From assembly GCA_963924555.1 (NCBI GenBank), contig OZ004591.1, positions 1,612,001-1,676,000 on the forward strand: 64,000 nucleotides of DNA, read 5' to 3'. Shown piece by piece: positions 12,148-37,400 of the stretch (positions within the stretch are counted from its first letter, which is position 1; the number at the start of each line of letters is the position of its first letter). Origin of the DNA: Crambe crambe. Lineage: Eukaryota; Porifera; Demospongiae; Poecilosclerida; Crambeidae. The position numbers were made by a program, and so were the translations under genes. Under the pieces are notes generated by a model that saw nothing but the letters and a program-made list of their open reading frames with translations, did no database searches and was not told the DNA's origin.

Positions 12148-13756
12148 GCATTTATTCAGGTGAGTTATCATGTAAAACACTCTCTCTTTATAGTTAATCC
12201 ACTGGCATGGGTGTGTGTGATTGCCACATCATGTCCAGGGGTGTTAATGGACATGTACAATAGTATTAGCAATGGAAATATTTTTTGGGGGGGAAGCTGG
12301 AAGTTTTGGGAGGGAATTGTCCTAATACACACACCAAAAAAAAACATATTGGGACAAATGGTGTGCAGTAAACACTTTCATTTTACAGTGTAGGAACAGC
12401 ATGCTGTTAGCTACATGTCTAGCTAATTTTAACTATGGGCATGGAGTCAGGGCATTGAAAGTTATCGTGTTATTAATCTTCAGTTTACATAATACAGCAG
12501 AGATGTAACAAACTGTATTATAATGTACTTATTATCAGAGAGAGTGTCTATGTAGGGATAGTCATAATAATATGCTAATACCTACATGTTGCATGTAGCT
12601 AGCTATAGGAGTGTAATCTCCTCATATCAACAATTGCAGCTGCTAGCTAAAAGTCATTGTTTGTATATATTTAAATATCTAGTGGGTATGGTTTGATATC
12701 CAAAGGGGTGTGGTTAGGCAAAAGTGGGCGTGACCAAGGCAAAAAAAAATTATTTTTTTTTCTTCCCACACACAATTTAAAAATCCTAAATAGAACACCC
12801 TGACACACTTTCATTTTTATAGTGTATAGACATTTATGTAGCTAGTGCCTCATGAAAAAGGCTTGATGCTTTTTTTTCTTCTTTGACCTAGCTAGCTATT
12901 TACTTGCTGGCAAAAATTAATGTTTTCTCAGTAGAAGGCTGAACCTATCAACCAGGGAATCTGATTCTGATGCATATACAAAGTTCCTGAATCACGGTAG
13001 AACCAACTATAAGGCCATAGACAAAGGAGGGGCTGGGGGGGGGGGGGGGCTGAAGCTTCCCCCCCCCCCCTCAAATTATCTTTTTTTTTGGCTACAGCCT
13101 TGAACTAGCTATTGCCTCACTTACCTCATGCTGGCTACGATATTGAACTAGTTATTTTTAGCACCATTAACCTAATCCTATCTGCTATGTTTACATTACA
13201 TCCGGGTAAAAGTGGACCTTTGCTGGAATTATCAAAGCAACAATTACGAGTTCTAAATCATTGACATGCCTGTTCTAAATCATTGACATGCCTGCACCTG
13301 AACGTGTGGTTGACAAAATCAAAGCTATGGTGAAGGGGCAATTGCCTCCTCTGACTTTAATTTTTTGACCCTTCATATTAGATCCAGGATTTTTAGATGG
13401 GGTTGCAGGACTAGGGGTACACTGATCAGTCATATGACAACATGAAGGGATGAGTACCCTAAAAATTGTGTATTTATAGCCAGGTATTACTCTCAAACTC
13501 CAAAGGTGATCATTAAGGAATCACAGTTATGCACTGAGTTATATAACCTTGAAAATGCAAGTGAAAAAGTAAACACAGGTGGTCAAAGAAAAATAAACAT
13601 AGAAATACACATGGCTAAGCAAGTAGCTAGGCATGCATGGTCAAATGGCATATGTACTTTACTTTGTTGTCATGCATGCAGATCTTTGAAGTGGTTCTAC
13701 ATAGTTTATGCATTCTGTATACATGACATGACATGGAGATCTTCACAGCCTCTGAT

Positions 13757-13793
<37 letters not shown>

Positions 13794-13796
13794 TGA
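12148..13796. mobile_element. Unclassified insertion in duplication unit 2
   Basis: Relative to unit 1 (continuous across about 1300-1318), unit 2 carries ~1.65 kb of extra DNA here. It ends in a G run of more than 30 bases. Its right half (13560-13640) resembles the interior of the unit 1 transposon near 3015-3060; both contain ACATGGCTAAGCAAGTAG. It may be a decayed relative of that element. No open frame of interest and no clear terminal repeats were seen. Confidence 0.5.
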
Positions 13797-14603
13797 AATA
13801 AGATTTGGTTAATTTTATATTTGGTTCTTAAGCACTTGGCTCCCCCACTTTTCAGTGCAGCTGTCTCCACCCCTGCTCTGCCTGGTCTTCCTCCTGCTAG
13901 TCTACACGTGGCTCAGCCATTAATTCTCCATATCATGCATCTTTAATAGATGTATGTGATGTTGAGTATAAAAATCAATCTATGTATATATATTGGCTAT
14001 ACCCGAGATAAAAATAACTTCTGGCTGCTGGCCCTTGGCCATTTCCATGCAAAATGGCCAAAAAGACAGCCATTTTCCAAATTGTTAGGAGTATAGCTAG
14101 CTAGCTAGCTATACTAGCTATCACTGACCTGGCAATAGGTACATAGCTATAGACTGTACAGTAAAAGAAATCGTAATTTATGTGATTACAATAATCCATT
14201 ACTCTAGACATGCACTTTTAAGAGTGTAGCTTAGAAGTAGAAAAGCTGCTTGCTACGTACATAGTTACGTAGTTTGTATTGGAATTTGTAACGTTCTTGC
14301 AGCAATAAAAAATGAAAGCCACTTGCATATATGCATGAATAATACCCAGATTCTCATGTTCACAAACCTCAAAGTAGCTATTTGCATGGCAAAATAATAA
14401 TAATAATAAAAATAGGAGCTGATAGCTAGCTATAGCAGTGCTTGGCTACATAATCTGAAATAATGAGGAGGAATCCAATTTCCTACTTGAAATAAGTGTT
14501 TATGATGTCCTACTCCCCTCAATAATACTCAGCTAGCTAGCTATATAACATATTACCCTAGCCAACCAGGATCATTTCTTACAGACTATCTAGACTAGAT
14601 CAT

Positions 14604-14611
14604 TTCCGGAA
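14604..14611. promoter_or_regulatory. Palindromic TTCCGGAA site upstream of A2
   Basis: Same site and context as before A1, about 100 bp before the A2 start codon. Confidence 0.3.
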
Positions 14612-14710
14612 CCATTTCCCGTGTCGGTCACTGCATGCAGAACTGTCAGTTTTTATGCTGCAGATATAACTATAGAACTAGCTAGCCAGTCTATGCCATT
14701 AAAAACTACG

Positions 14711-16999
14711 ATGGAGATAGCGACAGCGGTAATACTAGTTGCTGCATTGAGTACGGGATGGTGTAGTCGATCTACACAGCAGCAAGAATCCGTTGGTGAA
14801 AAGGAGGTAATCAATATATTGACCCTTCTGCCATATTACGATCAAAGTAACAATCCATCATGGACTGATGGTAATGATATACAACCAGCTATGGACCTTG
14901 CTATGGACCAGATCAACAATAATTCACAGATGCTGGAGAATTACACTCTAAATTTAATCCATGGTAATAGTGGCTGCGATATCTTGACTCAAACAGCTGT
15001 GGGGTTTGTAGAAAAGGTTTTCAGTCAGCATAGGCCAGTGGGTATAGTGGGGCCAGGGTGCTCTTCTTCTACAATACTGCTTGGTCCGATCACACAAAGA
15101 TCAGAGGTGGGGCTGGTGATGGTGCATGGAGCTGGGAGTCCAACTTTGCAAGATCGCACAGAGTACAAATATCTCTTGGGCGCTCTTGGGTCCACCATAA
15201 ACTTTGTTCATGGCTACCTCCGTCTGATGAAAGACGCCAACTGGAACAAATTGGGCATTCTCTTTGATAATTCACGTCTCTATTACTTTAACACTAAAAG
15301 GCTATTAGTGCAGAAAATTCCAGATGTAAACACTGTACGTTACACTTCAGCCGTAACACAAACCTACATTCCACTGAATATCATCCAGCAAGAACTGCTG
15401 CGGGTTATATTCGTCATGTGTCCACTGGAATTAACCCAACGTATTATTTGCCTTGCCAACCACAGCCAAATGGCCTACAAGGATTATCAATTCGTAATTA
15501 TGAGTCACCTATTCCATGAACTTACAGAGCTAGTTAATTTCACCTATGATGGAGAGCGTTACGTCTGCTCAAAGGATGACATGGCAAGGACGCTTGAAAA
15601 GATGTTTTTGATAACTTACAACCTCCAGCCAAAAAATAATGACACATTACTTAATGTTTCAAATACTACCTATCATCAGTATCTGAACTACTATCAGATA
15701 TACAGAGAGAATGGGAAGTACGACCACTTGACAAACAATAGTTCTAGGAATATCAGCTATTCATACTGGGCAACATACTTCTACGATGCTGTATGGGCTT
15801 GGGCATTGGTCTTAGATAATTTGATAAAAAAGGACCCAAGTTTTCAGGTCAACACTGCAACATATGGTAACTTGACTCATTCAAATCTTATACTAGAGCA
15901 GTTTTACGAAACGTCATTTCCCGGAGTTTCGGGTGAAATAAGCTTCAATAGGACTACAGGGTTCGTTCCTCGGGAAACGAGAATTTACCAAATTAATAAT
16001 GGTTCAAGTTATCATGTTGCTTCAATCAGTTCCAATGGAAGTTTATATCGAGTAAATGAATCGATTCCTATAATACAAATCAATGCTTCATTTCCTAATG
16101 AAACACTCAGAGAAAATCGCATTTTGGGTGCTTTCTTTTGCACGACTATTGCTGTGCAGTTCTTGATCGTTTTGATCCTTCATGTCATCACTGTGACTCA
16201 TTCCGAAGTGGCATCCATTAAAGCTGCTAGTCTTAAACTTCATCATGTTACTTATATCGGCATCTACATCATCATAGTCGGAACTTTCATCTTTGCTCTT
16301 CATCCAGCAGCATCCATTGATGTTCACTTGAGGCATATATTTTGCCAACTGTTTTGGACCTGGTTTCTCCCCATTGGATTTACTCTTGCGTTCAGTCCCG
16401 TTGCTATGAGAACGTTTCGGATCTATCGAATATTCGAACATTATCTCAACCCTGGGCCTTTCATCTCAACTCCTGTGCTATTTGTCGGAATAGGGTTTTT
16501 TCTCCTTCTGGATTTGGTGATTGCAATAACTTGGACATGTGTAGATCCATATAAACCGAGGGAATTTAACCGTACCACTAAAGGTGAGAGGGATGAAATA
16601 AGCAAAGTGCAAGTCCGACAAGACTGCCATTGTATACATCTTTCTACTTGGATTGCAGTCCTTTATGCATACAAATCTGCACTTCTCTTGATCGTTGCTA
16701 CGATTGCTGTCCTCACACGAAAGATCGATAATCATTCCTTCACTACAAAGTCTCTGAGAGTTCTCGTGTACCTACTCACCTTTGTGCTTCTTCTTGGCCT
16801 CACCATCAACACTTTGCTGCAGTTTACTTCAATTGGTGATCATGATTATAATAGAGATTATCACTTTTCTACAGTTTCACTGACCATGAACATTATGATT
16901 ATTCTGTTCATCGTCTGTATATTTCTGCCTCCTGTTGTTCCCATTTTGTCATCATGGTATGCCAAACTTCAGCATAAAAAAAAATCTTCATCAGTTTGA
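14711..16999 (+). CDS. GABA-B-like class C GPCR, copy A2
   Basis: Single-exon gene of 762 residues, collinear with A1. I chose the ATG at 14711 because it matches the A1 start and begins the signal peptide. The frame stays open upstream to 14621 but without an ATG in a sensible place, and the added residues would bury the signal peptide. Domains in order: signal peptide 1-18, ligand-binding lobe ~35-430, seven TM segments ~465-745, and a short basic tail ending KKKSSSV. Differences from A1 are scattered substitutions, for example one extra residue before SNTTYH and YKPREF for FKLREF after TM4. It is followed by B2 after 266 bp. It looks intact. Confidence 0.9.
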   Translation: MEIATAVILVAALSTGWCSRSTQQQESVGEKEVINILTLLPYYDQSNNPSWTDGNDIQPAMDLAMDQINNNSQMLENYTLNLIHGNSGCDILTQTAVGFVEKVFSQHRPVGIVGPGCSSSTILLGPITQRSEVGLVMVHGAGSPTLQDRTEYKYLLGALGSTINFVHGYLRLMKDANWNKLGILFDNSRLYYFNTKRLLVQKIPDVNTVRYTSAVTQTYIPLNIIQQELLRVIFVMCPLELTQRIICLANHSQMAYKDYQFVIMSHLFHELTELVNFTYDGERYVCSKDDMARTLEKMFLITYNLQPKNNDTLLNVSNTTYHQYLNYYQIYRENGKYDHLTNNSSRNISYSYWATYFYDAVWAWALVLDNLIKKDPSFQVNTATYGNLTHSNLILEQFYETSFPGVSGEISFNRTTGFVPRETRIYQINNGSSYHVASISSNGSLYRVNESIPIIQINASFPNETLRENRILGAFFCTTIAVQFLIVLILHVITVTHSEVASIKAASLKLHHVTYIGIYIIIVGTFIFALHPAASIDVHLRHIFCQLFWTWFLPIGFTLAFSPVAMRTFRIYRIFEHYLNPGPFISTPVLFVGIGFFLLLDLVIAITWTCVDPYKPREFNRTTKGERDEISKVQVRQDCHCIHLSTWIAVLYAYKSALLLIVATIAVLTRKIDNHSFTTKSLRVLVYLLTFVLLLGLTINTLLQFTSIGDHDYNRDYHFSTVSLTMNIMIILFIVCIFLPPVVPILSSWYAKLQHKKKSSSV

Positions 17000-17183
17000 C
17001 CGTATTTTCCACTGCACACAAAAGAAGAAAATTCATTCTTCACATGCTAATCTTCAACCACTCCATTGTTGTTAGCATTGTACATGATCAAGAAAATAGG
17101 TAAAGGTATTTCAATGTACAGATACGCTATAGAAATTCAGAGTAACGTTTATTATGATGATGACCTTTTCCTGCTGATCTGAG

Positions 17184-17191
17184 CCCCGCCC
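17184..17191 (+). promoter_or_regulatory. GC box before B2
   Basis: CCCCGCCC about 75 bp before the B2 start, in the same conserved block as before B1. Confidence 0.35.
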
Positions 17192-17265
17192 AAAATTTGG
17201 GATAATCAAAATGGTTGGTAACCTAGCTAGCTAGTCTCCATCCAGTCGGCTGACTAACTACTACA

Positions 17266-19575
17266 ATGAAGTTTATTTACGTAGCCGTATTAGCAGCTGC
17301 ATGTTTGATCGCGGGATCGGGGCAGTGCAATGGGCTGCAGCGAGAATCAGAGAAAGAGGTGATACACTTGTTGACCCTTCTGCCGTACTTCAACCCGGTA
17401 CCGGCCAACAATCCATCGTGGGCCGGAGGGAACGATGTACAACCAGCTATGGACCTTGCCATGGACCAGATTAACAACAATTCACAGATACTGCAGAACT
17501 ACACGCTACACTTGATCCATGGTGATTGTGGTTGTGATAATTTGAATCAAGCTGCAGTGGGATATGCACAAAATGTGTTTGGTCATCAGAGAACAGTGGG
17601 TATAGTAGGCCCAGGATGTTCTTCTTCGACAATAATGCTTAGTCTCATCTCACAAATGTCAGAGCTGGGGCTGGTGATGGTGCATGGAGCTGGAAGTCCA
17701 ACGTTGCAGAATCGCACGGAGTACAAATATCTCTTGGGCACTCTTGGATCCACCATGAATTTCATTCGTGGCTACCTCAGTCTGATGGAAAAAGCCAGTT
17801 GGAACCAATTGGCTATTCTCTATGATGATTCACGTCTCTATTACTTGAATACTAAAAGGCTATTACTGCAAACTATACCAGATGTAAACACTGTACGTCA
17901 TATTTCAGTCGTAACACAAACCTACATCCCACTGAATATCATCCGGCATGAACTGCTGCGGGTTATATTCATCATGTGTCCACTGGAGTTAACCCAACGT
18001 ATCATTTGCCTTGCCAACCACAACCAAATGACTTACAAGGATTATCAATGGGTAACTATGAGCCACCAATTTCACGAACTTACAGAGCTAGTTAATTTCA
18101 CCTATGATGGAGAGCACTACGTCTGCTCAAAGGATGACATGGCAAGGTCACTTGAAAAGATGTTTTTGATAACTTACAACCTCCAGCCAAAAAATAATGA
18201 CACATTACTTAATGTTTCAAATACTACCTATCGTCAGTATCTGAACTACTATCAGATATACAGAGAGAATGGGAAGTACGACCACTTGACAAACAATGGT
18301 TCTAGGAATATCAGCTATTCATACTGGGCAACATACTTTTATGATGCTGTATGGGCTTGGGCATTTGTCTTAGATAATTTGATAAAAAAGGACCCAAGTT
18401 TTCAGGTCAACACTGCCACATATGGTAACTTGACTCGTTCAGATCTTATACTTGAGCAGTTTTACAAAACATCATTTTCAGGAGTTTCGGGTGAAATAAG
18501 CTTCAATAGGACTACAGGGTTTGTTCCTCGGGAAACTAGGATTTACCAAATCAATAATGGTTCGAGTTATCATGTTGCTTCAATCAGTTCCAATGGAAGT
18601 TTGTATCGAGTAGATGAATCGATTCCTATAATGCAAATTGATCCTTCATTTCCTAATGAAATACTCAGAGAAAATCGTATTTTGGGTGCTTTCTTTTGCA
18701 CAACTATTGCTGTGCAGTTCTTGATCGTTTTGATCCTTCATGTCATCACTGTGACTCATTCAGAAGTGGCATCCATTAAAGCTACTAGCCCTAAACTTCA
18801 TCATGTTACTTATATCGGCATCTACATCATCATAGTCGGGACTTTCATCTTTGCTCTTTACCCAGCAGCATCCATTGATGTTCACTTAAGGCATATATTT
18901 TGCCAACTGTTTTGGACCTGGTTTCTCCCCATTGGATTCACTCTTGCATTCAGTCCCGTTGCTATGAGAACGTTTCGGATCTATCGAATATTTGAACATT
19001 ATCTCGACCCTGGACCTTTCATCTCAACTCCTGTGTTATTCATTGGAATAGGAGTTTTTCTCCTTCTGGATTTGGTGATTGCAATAACTTGGACATGTGT
19101 AGATCCATTTAAACTGAGGGAATTTCACCGTATCACTAGAGGTGAGAGGGATGAAATAAGCACAGTTCACATCCGACAAGACTGCTATTGTATGCATCTT
19201 TCTACTTGGATCGCAGTCCTGTATGCATACAAATCTGCACTTCTCTTGATTGTTGCTACATTTGCTGTCCTCACACGAAAGATCGGTAATAGCTCCTTCA
19301 CTACAAAGTCTCTGCGAGTTCTCGTGTACTTGCTCACCTTTGTGCTTCTTCTTGGCTTCACCATCAACACTTTGCTGCAGTTTACTTCAATTGGTAGTCA
19401 TGATTATAATAGAGATTATCGCTTTTCTACAGTTTCATTGACCATGAACATTATGGTTATGCTGTTTGTCATCTGTATTTTTCTGCCTCCCATTTTACCC
19501 ATTTGGAAAAAACATCAGGATCCAATGAAACTACTTCATCGTAAAATCCGTTTAATATCAGCATCCAGTTTATAA
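17266..19575 (+). CDS. GABA-B-like class C GPCR, copy B2
   Basis: Intact single-exon gene of 769 residues and the only undamaged B-type copy here. The signal peptide (MKFIYVAVLAAACLIAGSGQC) is unrelated in sequence to that of A1/A2, while the ligand domain and 7TM region are very close to A1/A2. B-type marks include LTLLPYFNPVPANNPSW near the N-terminus and FIGIGVFLLL in TM4. After TM7 the tail diverges from all three other copies (FLPPILPIWKKHQDP, then ~20 residues ending ISASSL), so the end of B2 does not share the A-type 3' sequence. It has many N-glycosylation sequons and no cysteine-rich domain or coiled coil. CHK1 starts 124 bp downstream on the same strand. Confidence 0.9.
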   Translation: MKFIYVAVLAAACLIAGSGQCNGLQRESEKEVIHLLTLLPYFNPVPANNPSWAGGNDVQPAMDLAMDQINNNSQILQNYTLHLIHGDCGCDNLNQAAVGYAQNVFGHQRTVGIVGPGCSSSTIMLSLISQMSELGLVMVHGAGSPTLQNRTEYKYLLGTLGSTMNFIRGYLSLMEKASWNQLAILYDDSRLYYLNTKRLLLQTIPDVNTVRHISVVTQTYIPLNIIRHELLRVIFIMCPLELTQRIICLANHNQMTYKDYQWVTMSHQFHELTELVNFTYDGEHYVCSKDDMARSLEKMFLITYNLQPKNNDTLLNVSNTTYRQYLNYYQIYRENGKYDHLTNNGSRNISYSYWATYFYDAVWAWAFVLDNLIKKDPSFQVNTATYGNLTRSDLILEQFYKTSFSGVSGEISFNRTTGFVPRETRIYQINNGSSYHVASISSNGSLYRVDESIPIMQIDPSFPNEILRENRILGAFFCTTIAVQFLIVLILHVITVTHSEVASIKATSPKLHHVTYIGIYIIIVGTFIFALYPAASIDVHLRHIFCQLFWTWFLPIGFTLAFSPVAMRTFRIYRIFEHYLDPGPFISTPVLFIGIGVFLLLDLVIAITWTCVDPFKLREFHRITRGERDEISTVHIRQDCYCMHLSTWIAVLYAYKSALLLIVATFAVLTRKIGNSSFTTKSLRVLVYLLTFVLLLGFTINTLLQFTSIGSHDYNRDYRFSTVSLTMNIMVMLFVICIFLPPILPIWKKHQDPMKLLHRKIRLISASSL

Positions 19576-19665
19576 TTTTATGTGAAGACAAAGTCAACTC
19601 AGCCGTACTTATTTTGAGTTCTGTTTATTATAAATTACCTTTGCGCGCGCGCACCACTTTTTGAA

Positions 19666-19677
19666 TTTGGCGGGAAA
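19666..19677 (+). promoter_or_regulatory. Consensus E2F site in front of CHK1
   Basis: TTTGGCGGGAAA matches the E2F consensus (TTTSSCGGGAAA-type) and lies 22 bp before the CHK1 ATG. A second GC-rich word, TTTGCGCGCGCGC, sits at 19640-19652, and a TATAAA-like word at about 19630. CHK1 is a known E2F target in vertebrates, so the site fits S-phase regulation. Confidence 0.65.
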
Positions 19678-19699
19678 CTGGTGGGCACTGCACTATACT

Positions 19700-32624
<12,925 letters not shown>

Positions 32625-33040
32625 TCCCCTATGCAATGGCTAGCTATTATGCATATCTTCAGCAAAGCAAATTGCTATGATATACCTGACTGGTCATTAA
32701 TTTCCAAAGCCTCACTTGTGTATCATTCTCTTAACTTGATCTTATTTGCATAAAATACAGCGTAGCATTCATTGTGATGTATTTTATCATCATTTCTTTC
32801 TGTTTTGACATAATTACATTGTGCATGACATGAATGTTAATTAATATGCCCATTTTAGCTGTACGGCATAATCCTATACATGTCACAGCTAGTACAATCA
32901 TTGCTGCCCCATTAGACAGACTTGTTTTTTTAGAAGAGAATTGGTTGCTTTATAAAAGTTTGCTAATCTCACTCCAAGAACAGTTTCTTCTTCTTTTTTT
33001 TTTGTGGACTTCGCTAGCAGTACATATACTAGCTATAGTT

Positions 33041-34338
33041 ATGGCAACAGCCATGATATTTCTCCTTTTCATTTTTCCCTGCATTTTTGCCAATTCTGAC
33101 CACAACCACGATGATCATCCTAATCTAGAAAAGAGCTACAGTTTCAAGTCCGTTCTCAATAACGATACAAATGGCATTTACACTCTTCATTGGCGCTTCG
33201 ACAAAGCCACGAAGACCATATTCTTTGCAGTCAATGTCAGCACCAATGGATGGGTCGGGTTGGGATTATCGCCTAATGGAGGAATGAAGGGCTCTGATAT
33301 AGTGACTGGATGGGTCAATAATGGAATTAGTTACTTTCAGGTAAGTTTATCAAAATAATTACAGTGGAAATTCCAATAGGGGACACTCCAAAAGAGGACA
33401 AACCTCAATGAAGGACAATCTAAAAGTACCTTTGGGTATACAGGACCAGGCCTTGTGTCCTTTGTAAAGAAGTTGCACTCGTACCTCTGAATAATGAACA
33501 CATCTCTGCAAAGGACATGTCCCACCAGAACACTTAATTTAAATGACCTCTGAATAAAGAATAATTTCTTTCAGTGGTCCCAACTTGTCCATTAGCCATT
33601 TGGAGGTTCCAACCAAAGTGTGCACATTATTCAGAGATTCCACTCTATTCCAAGTGCCCTCTCGGCTAATGGCTGTCACTTGAAATAGGATCGACATGCA
33701 ACTGGAGAAACAATGCCTTCCATTGATGACAGTCAGGACTGGTTTCTCATATCAGGGATGGAGGAAGAAGGCTGGACAATACTGGAATTTTCACGGAACT
33801 GGATAACTTGTGACATTGGCAATGACAGAGACATAAAGGTGAGTTGTAAACTGTGGTGGGTATCGAGCTAGCTAGATGTAGCTACGAGTTCTTCTCAGCA
33901 GTTGTAACAGCTATTAAGGGATACTCAACATAGCTCACTAGGCAGCTCATTAGCTACTAACTGTAATTCACTCCTTTTGTAGTTGCTTTGTTTCATACAA
34001 AGAGGAATTACCTAAATGCAGGATCAAGGTGGGATTAGTGTTTTGGCACTTGGGGAGACAATGTACAGTAAACAAAGGAATTGCTTATTTATATATATTA
34101 TTACCTGCTTAGGCTGAGACGGCACGAGTAATCTGGGCCTGGCATGACAATGATCCTGAGGACCCAATATCTCTGCAGAAACATAGAATTAAAAACAGCA
34201 TTAGTCTTAACCTGCTTGGAGGACAAGTTAATCCGCCACGAGATCCTTCTAACCTCACCTCCTTCACCATAGCTGCTGATAATGTAAGTAGCAGGAAGTT
34301 TTTGTAGGGTAAAATTTGCGGTTTCGAAGAATTAGTAG

Positions 34339-34418
<80 letters not shown>

Positions 34419-37400
34419 ACAAAGGCTTTATGTACACACTACAACCATAAGAATTTTATACCCATGAAAATTTTGTATGCTGGGAGTCTGCTCTATAGCA
34501 GCTGCCACCACAAAAAGCGTTATTCAGAGCTTCTGTAGTGTCCAGACATGATATTCTCACATTTCTAGTTTGACCAGACATTTGACACATCTGACCTATT
34601 AAGCATTACGCATTCTGGCCAATAATGATAAGACACATTAATTATTGGTTATTTTGACCAGAACATGTTCCCTGTCTTAGCAAGCTGTAGCTAACTAGCT
34701 AGCTATTCTATAAAATGAAGTGTCATAGGAGCACCAAAATGAGTGTCAAATGAATGGTGTGGGGAGAATGACATGCATGAGAACTCTATAGTGTAGCCTT
34801 TCTATATATATCATAGTTATCACTCGAGAGTAGCCTGACACATGCCCCATGTATGGCCTTTTTATTTAGCATAATTTTTTCCCCTTCACTTATTATATAT
34901 AGGTCACCATTCCTAATCATCACACAACTTACTGGTGCGTTCAACATGAACTACCAGACAATGTACAGCAACAAAGAAGCTATATCACTAAGGTATTCTA
35001 TGTAGTGGATATGTAATTGCAATAGAAGTGAAATATTAAAACATAACAGGTTAAGCTAAAGTTAGAATAGGCTCTATAGGCAGTATCATAGGTGCTGGAA
35101 GTAGGGGGGCCAGATTTTGAACTTGGGGGGCCTTGGGGGCACCCCTTAATAACCATTAACAGAGCAAGCACAAGCAAGAAGCAGCTGCCTGTAAATTGCA
35201 ATACTGTACATTAAAGTAAATTGGCCAACCTATCGATTTACAGACAGCTGGAAAGTGCATGCTTATTGCATTAGTTTGTAGCTACTTTGAGTGATCATGA
35301 AATGCACACTGTACAATGATGTGAGTGCCCCCTCAGTCAAAAATAGCTTCCAGCACCCATGAGTATGGAAGGGGATTAGAGTTAGTCACACTTCTTTTCT
35401 CCCCCACACACACCATATTGTTGCTTTATTCTTGAAGGCATAGCTAATATAATTATAGAGCCAGCAACTCGTGAACAGCTAGCTAGCTAGCTATATTATT
35501 ATGCACTTTTTCCTCTCTACCGGTAGAAAACTTGATCGAGAAGTTACATTAGAATTAGCTAAGTCGTGTAACCTGCTGACTTGCTAGTTAGTTGTCATAG
35601 ATCTGCGTGGCTCACTATAGCTGCTACCAAGCATAGCCTACACCACCAAAGTTCACAGCTAGAACTATTTCCAAAACCACAGTTCAACAGCGTAAATCAT
35701 CAGAATATATGCTATTGCTGACCGACCACATGCAACTGGCAAAGCAGCATGAATCAACAATAAGCACTACATGTGTATCCATTTCCACAGTCACAGTTCA
35801 CAGTTCACAGCATGAATCAACACGCAGAATAAACACAGATAGCAGCATGGTCACTAGAATAACATTCAATGATGAGCATTTTCTTTATCCATGTAAATGA
35901 TATGCTGCATGCCTCAATAAGGCACTATATTATACGGTAATAATATACGTAGCCCGCTGCTTCGATCTTGCAATACAACCTCACATTCACCCATTTTTTC
36001 CCCAGTATTCTCCCGATATTGCGAAGGAATCCTTGCCTTATGTTCATCACATACTGATCTATCTCTGTCCCCCATCGGAGAATGACTTATCTCAAACAGC
36101 ACCTGCAGGTGATTGCGAAGAAAAGAATACGGATATCAATAATGCAACCAAAAAATGCAGGAAGGGGGTACTAATTGCAGCTTGGGCCATCGGTGGACAG
36201 GTATATATAGATATATATAGCTCAAAAATAGCTGATATATACACTGGCTGTCTGGAACTAAATCAGCCACTTATTAGCCGGCTGGCTCTATAGAAGATAG
36301 ATGTAGTTTAGCCCTGTGATCAAAGAAACTGCTGAAGCTATTGAGGTAACACATTATGGATGTAATTAATATTCAACTATAGCATTTAAGAACTGGAACG
36401 ATATTTGTGTTTTTGTTTTTGTTTTGTTTGTGCCTTGCAGGAGTTCATATACCCTGAGGACGTCGCTTATCCAATTGGAGGCCCAGGAAATTCGAAATAC
36501 TTATTAATGGAGCTACATTATAATAACCCTGAAGGAGCAAAAGGTTATGCCAGTATCTTGACCTATAGGTAGCTAAATATGCCTGTAGCTATATAACCAT
36601 AATTCAAAATTCAGGAGAAGGTATCTTGACCAAGCTACTGAAAACTCTGTCATTATATAGCTAGCTTATATGCATAACTATTGAGCGGACATGGAGATGT
36701 ATTTTCATCCATGGTCCCACTACAGTACCTAGCTAGATCAGTACATTACAATTCTTGAGTAGACTTTATCTTATTGTAATGTAAATGTATAGGTGTACGT
36801 GACAGTTCTGGTATTAAGTTCTCCTACATTGCAAAGAAAAGGAAACACAATGCTGGCATCAGCAGTGTGGGCCACCTTATTAAACCGTACATGATCATAC
36901 CGCCCAATGCCACTAGTTACACCGTGCTTGCTGAATGCTCTTCACAATGTACTGAAAAGGTAAAATATAATGAAGCAAACTAACAAATCAACGATACTAA
37001 AAAATGTGATACCAAAAAAAGTGTTTGCATAATTGGCGAGCGAAGCAAGCCACTCTCTGGTCACGTCAACGGGAGCTCGAGATATATATATATATATACG
37101 TACATCAAAAAATTATCATTGCGCATGCGCTGAACCAATTGCTAAGCGACAACAAAGACTCATTTTAATGTTGATTAGCAAAAACTAATCTTGTGAATTT
37201 TACGACTAGCTACTATAGTATGGAGCCACCAAAGGCTAAAAAGAGAAAAAGAGATAGAGATAAGAACTAGGCTGGACGAAAGAAATGCGTGTGCCCCTCC
37301 CACTACATGTCACACCCAATAATTTACAAAAAAATTGTGTAAACTGCATGTATGTGCATGAGGACATTATCAACATTGCTTCGCTGGCCCAACAATGCTT

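Larger units (their letters stand above)
9801..14710. other. Intergenic region between receptor units, repeat-rich
   Basis: No supported gene. Positions 9895-10000 are a decayed copy of the spacer normally found before B genes. Positions 10890-10955 are the inverse of 297-364. Positions 10977-11164 are a MITE. Positions 11170-11330 and 12610-12790 are direct repeats of each other. Positions 11339-12146 and 13797-14710 align with unit 1, and 12148-13796 is an insertion. Long C or G homopolymers lie at 11293-11312, 11761-11789, 13037-13070 and 13757-13790, and they create spurious proline- or glycine-rich frames. Confidence 0.7.
11339..19500 (+). repeat. Segmental duplication, unit 2 (receptors A2+B2)
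   Basis: Second copy of the receptor unit. It aligns with unit 1 from about 401 onwards. It lacks the 2.65 kb transposon of unit 1 but has its own 1.65 kb insertion (12148-13796). Homology to B1 ends within the last codons of B2 near 19490. Confidence 0.8.

Noticed and set aside
14621-14710. N-terminal extension of receptor A2
   Set aside because: Begins with a GTG, not an ATG, and would bury the signal peptide shared with A1.
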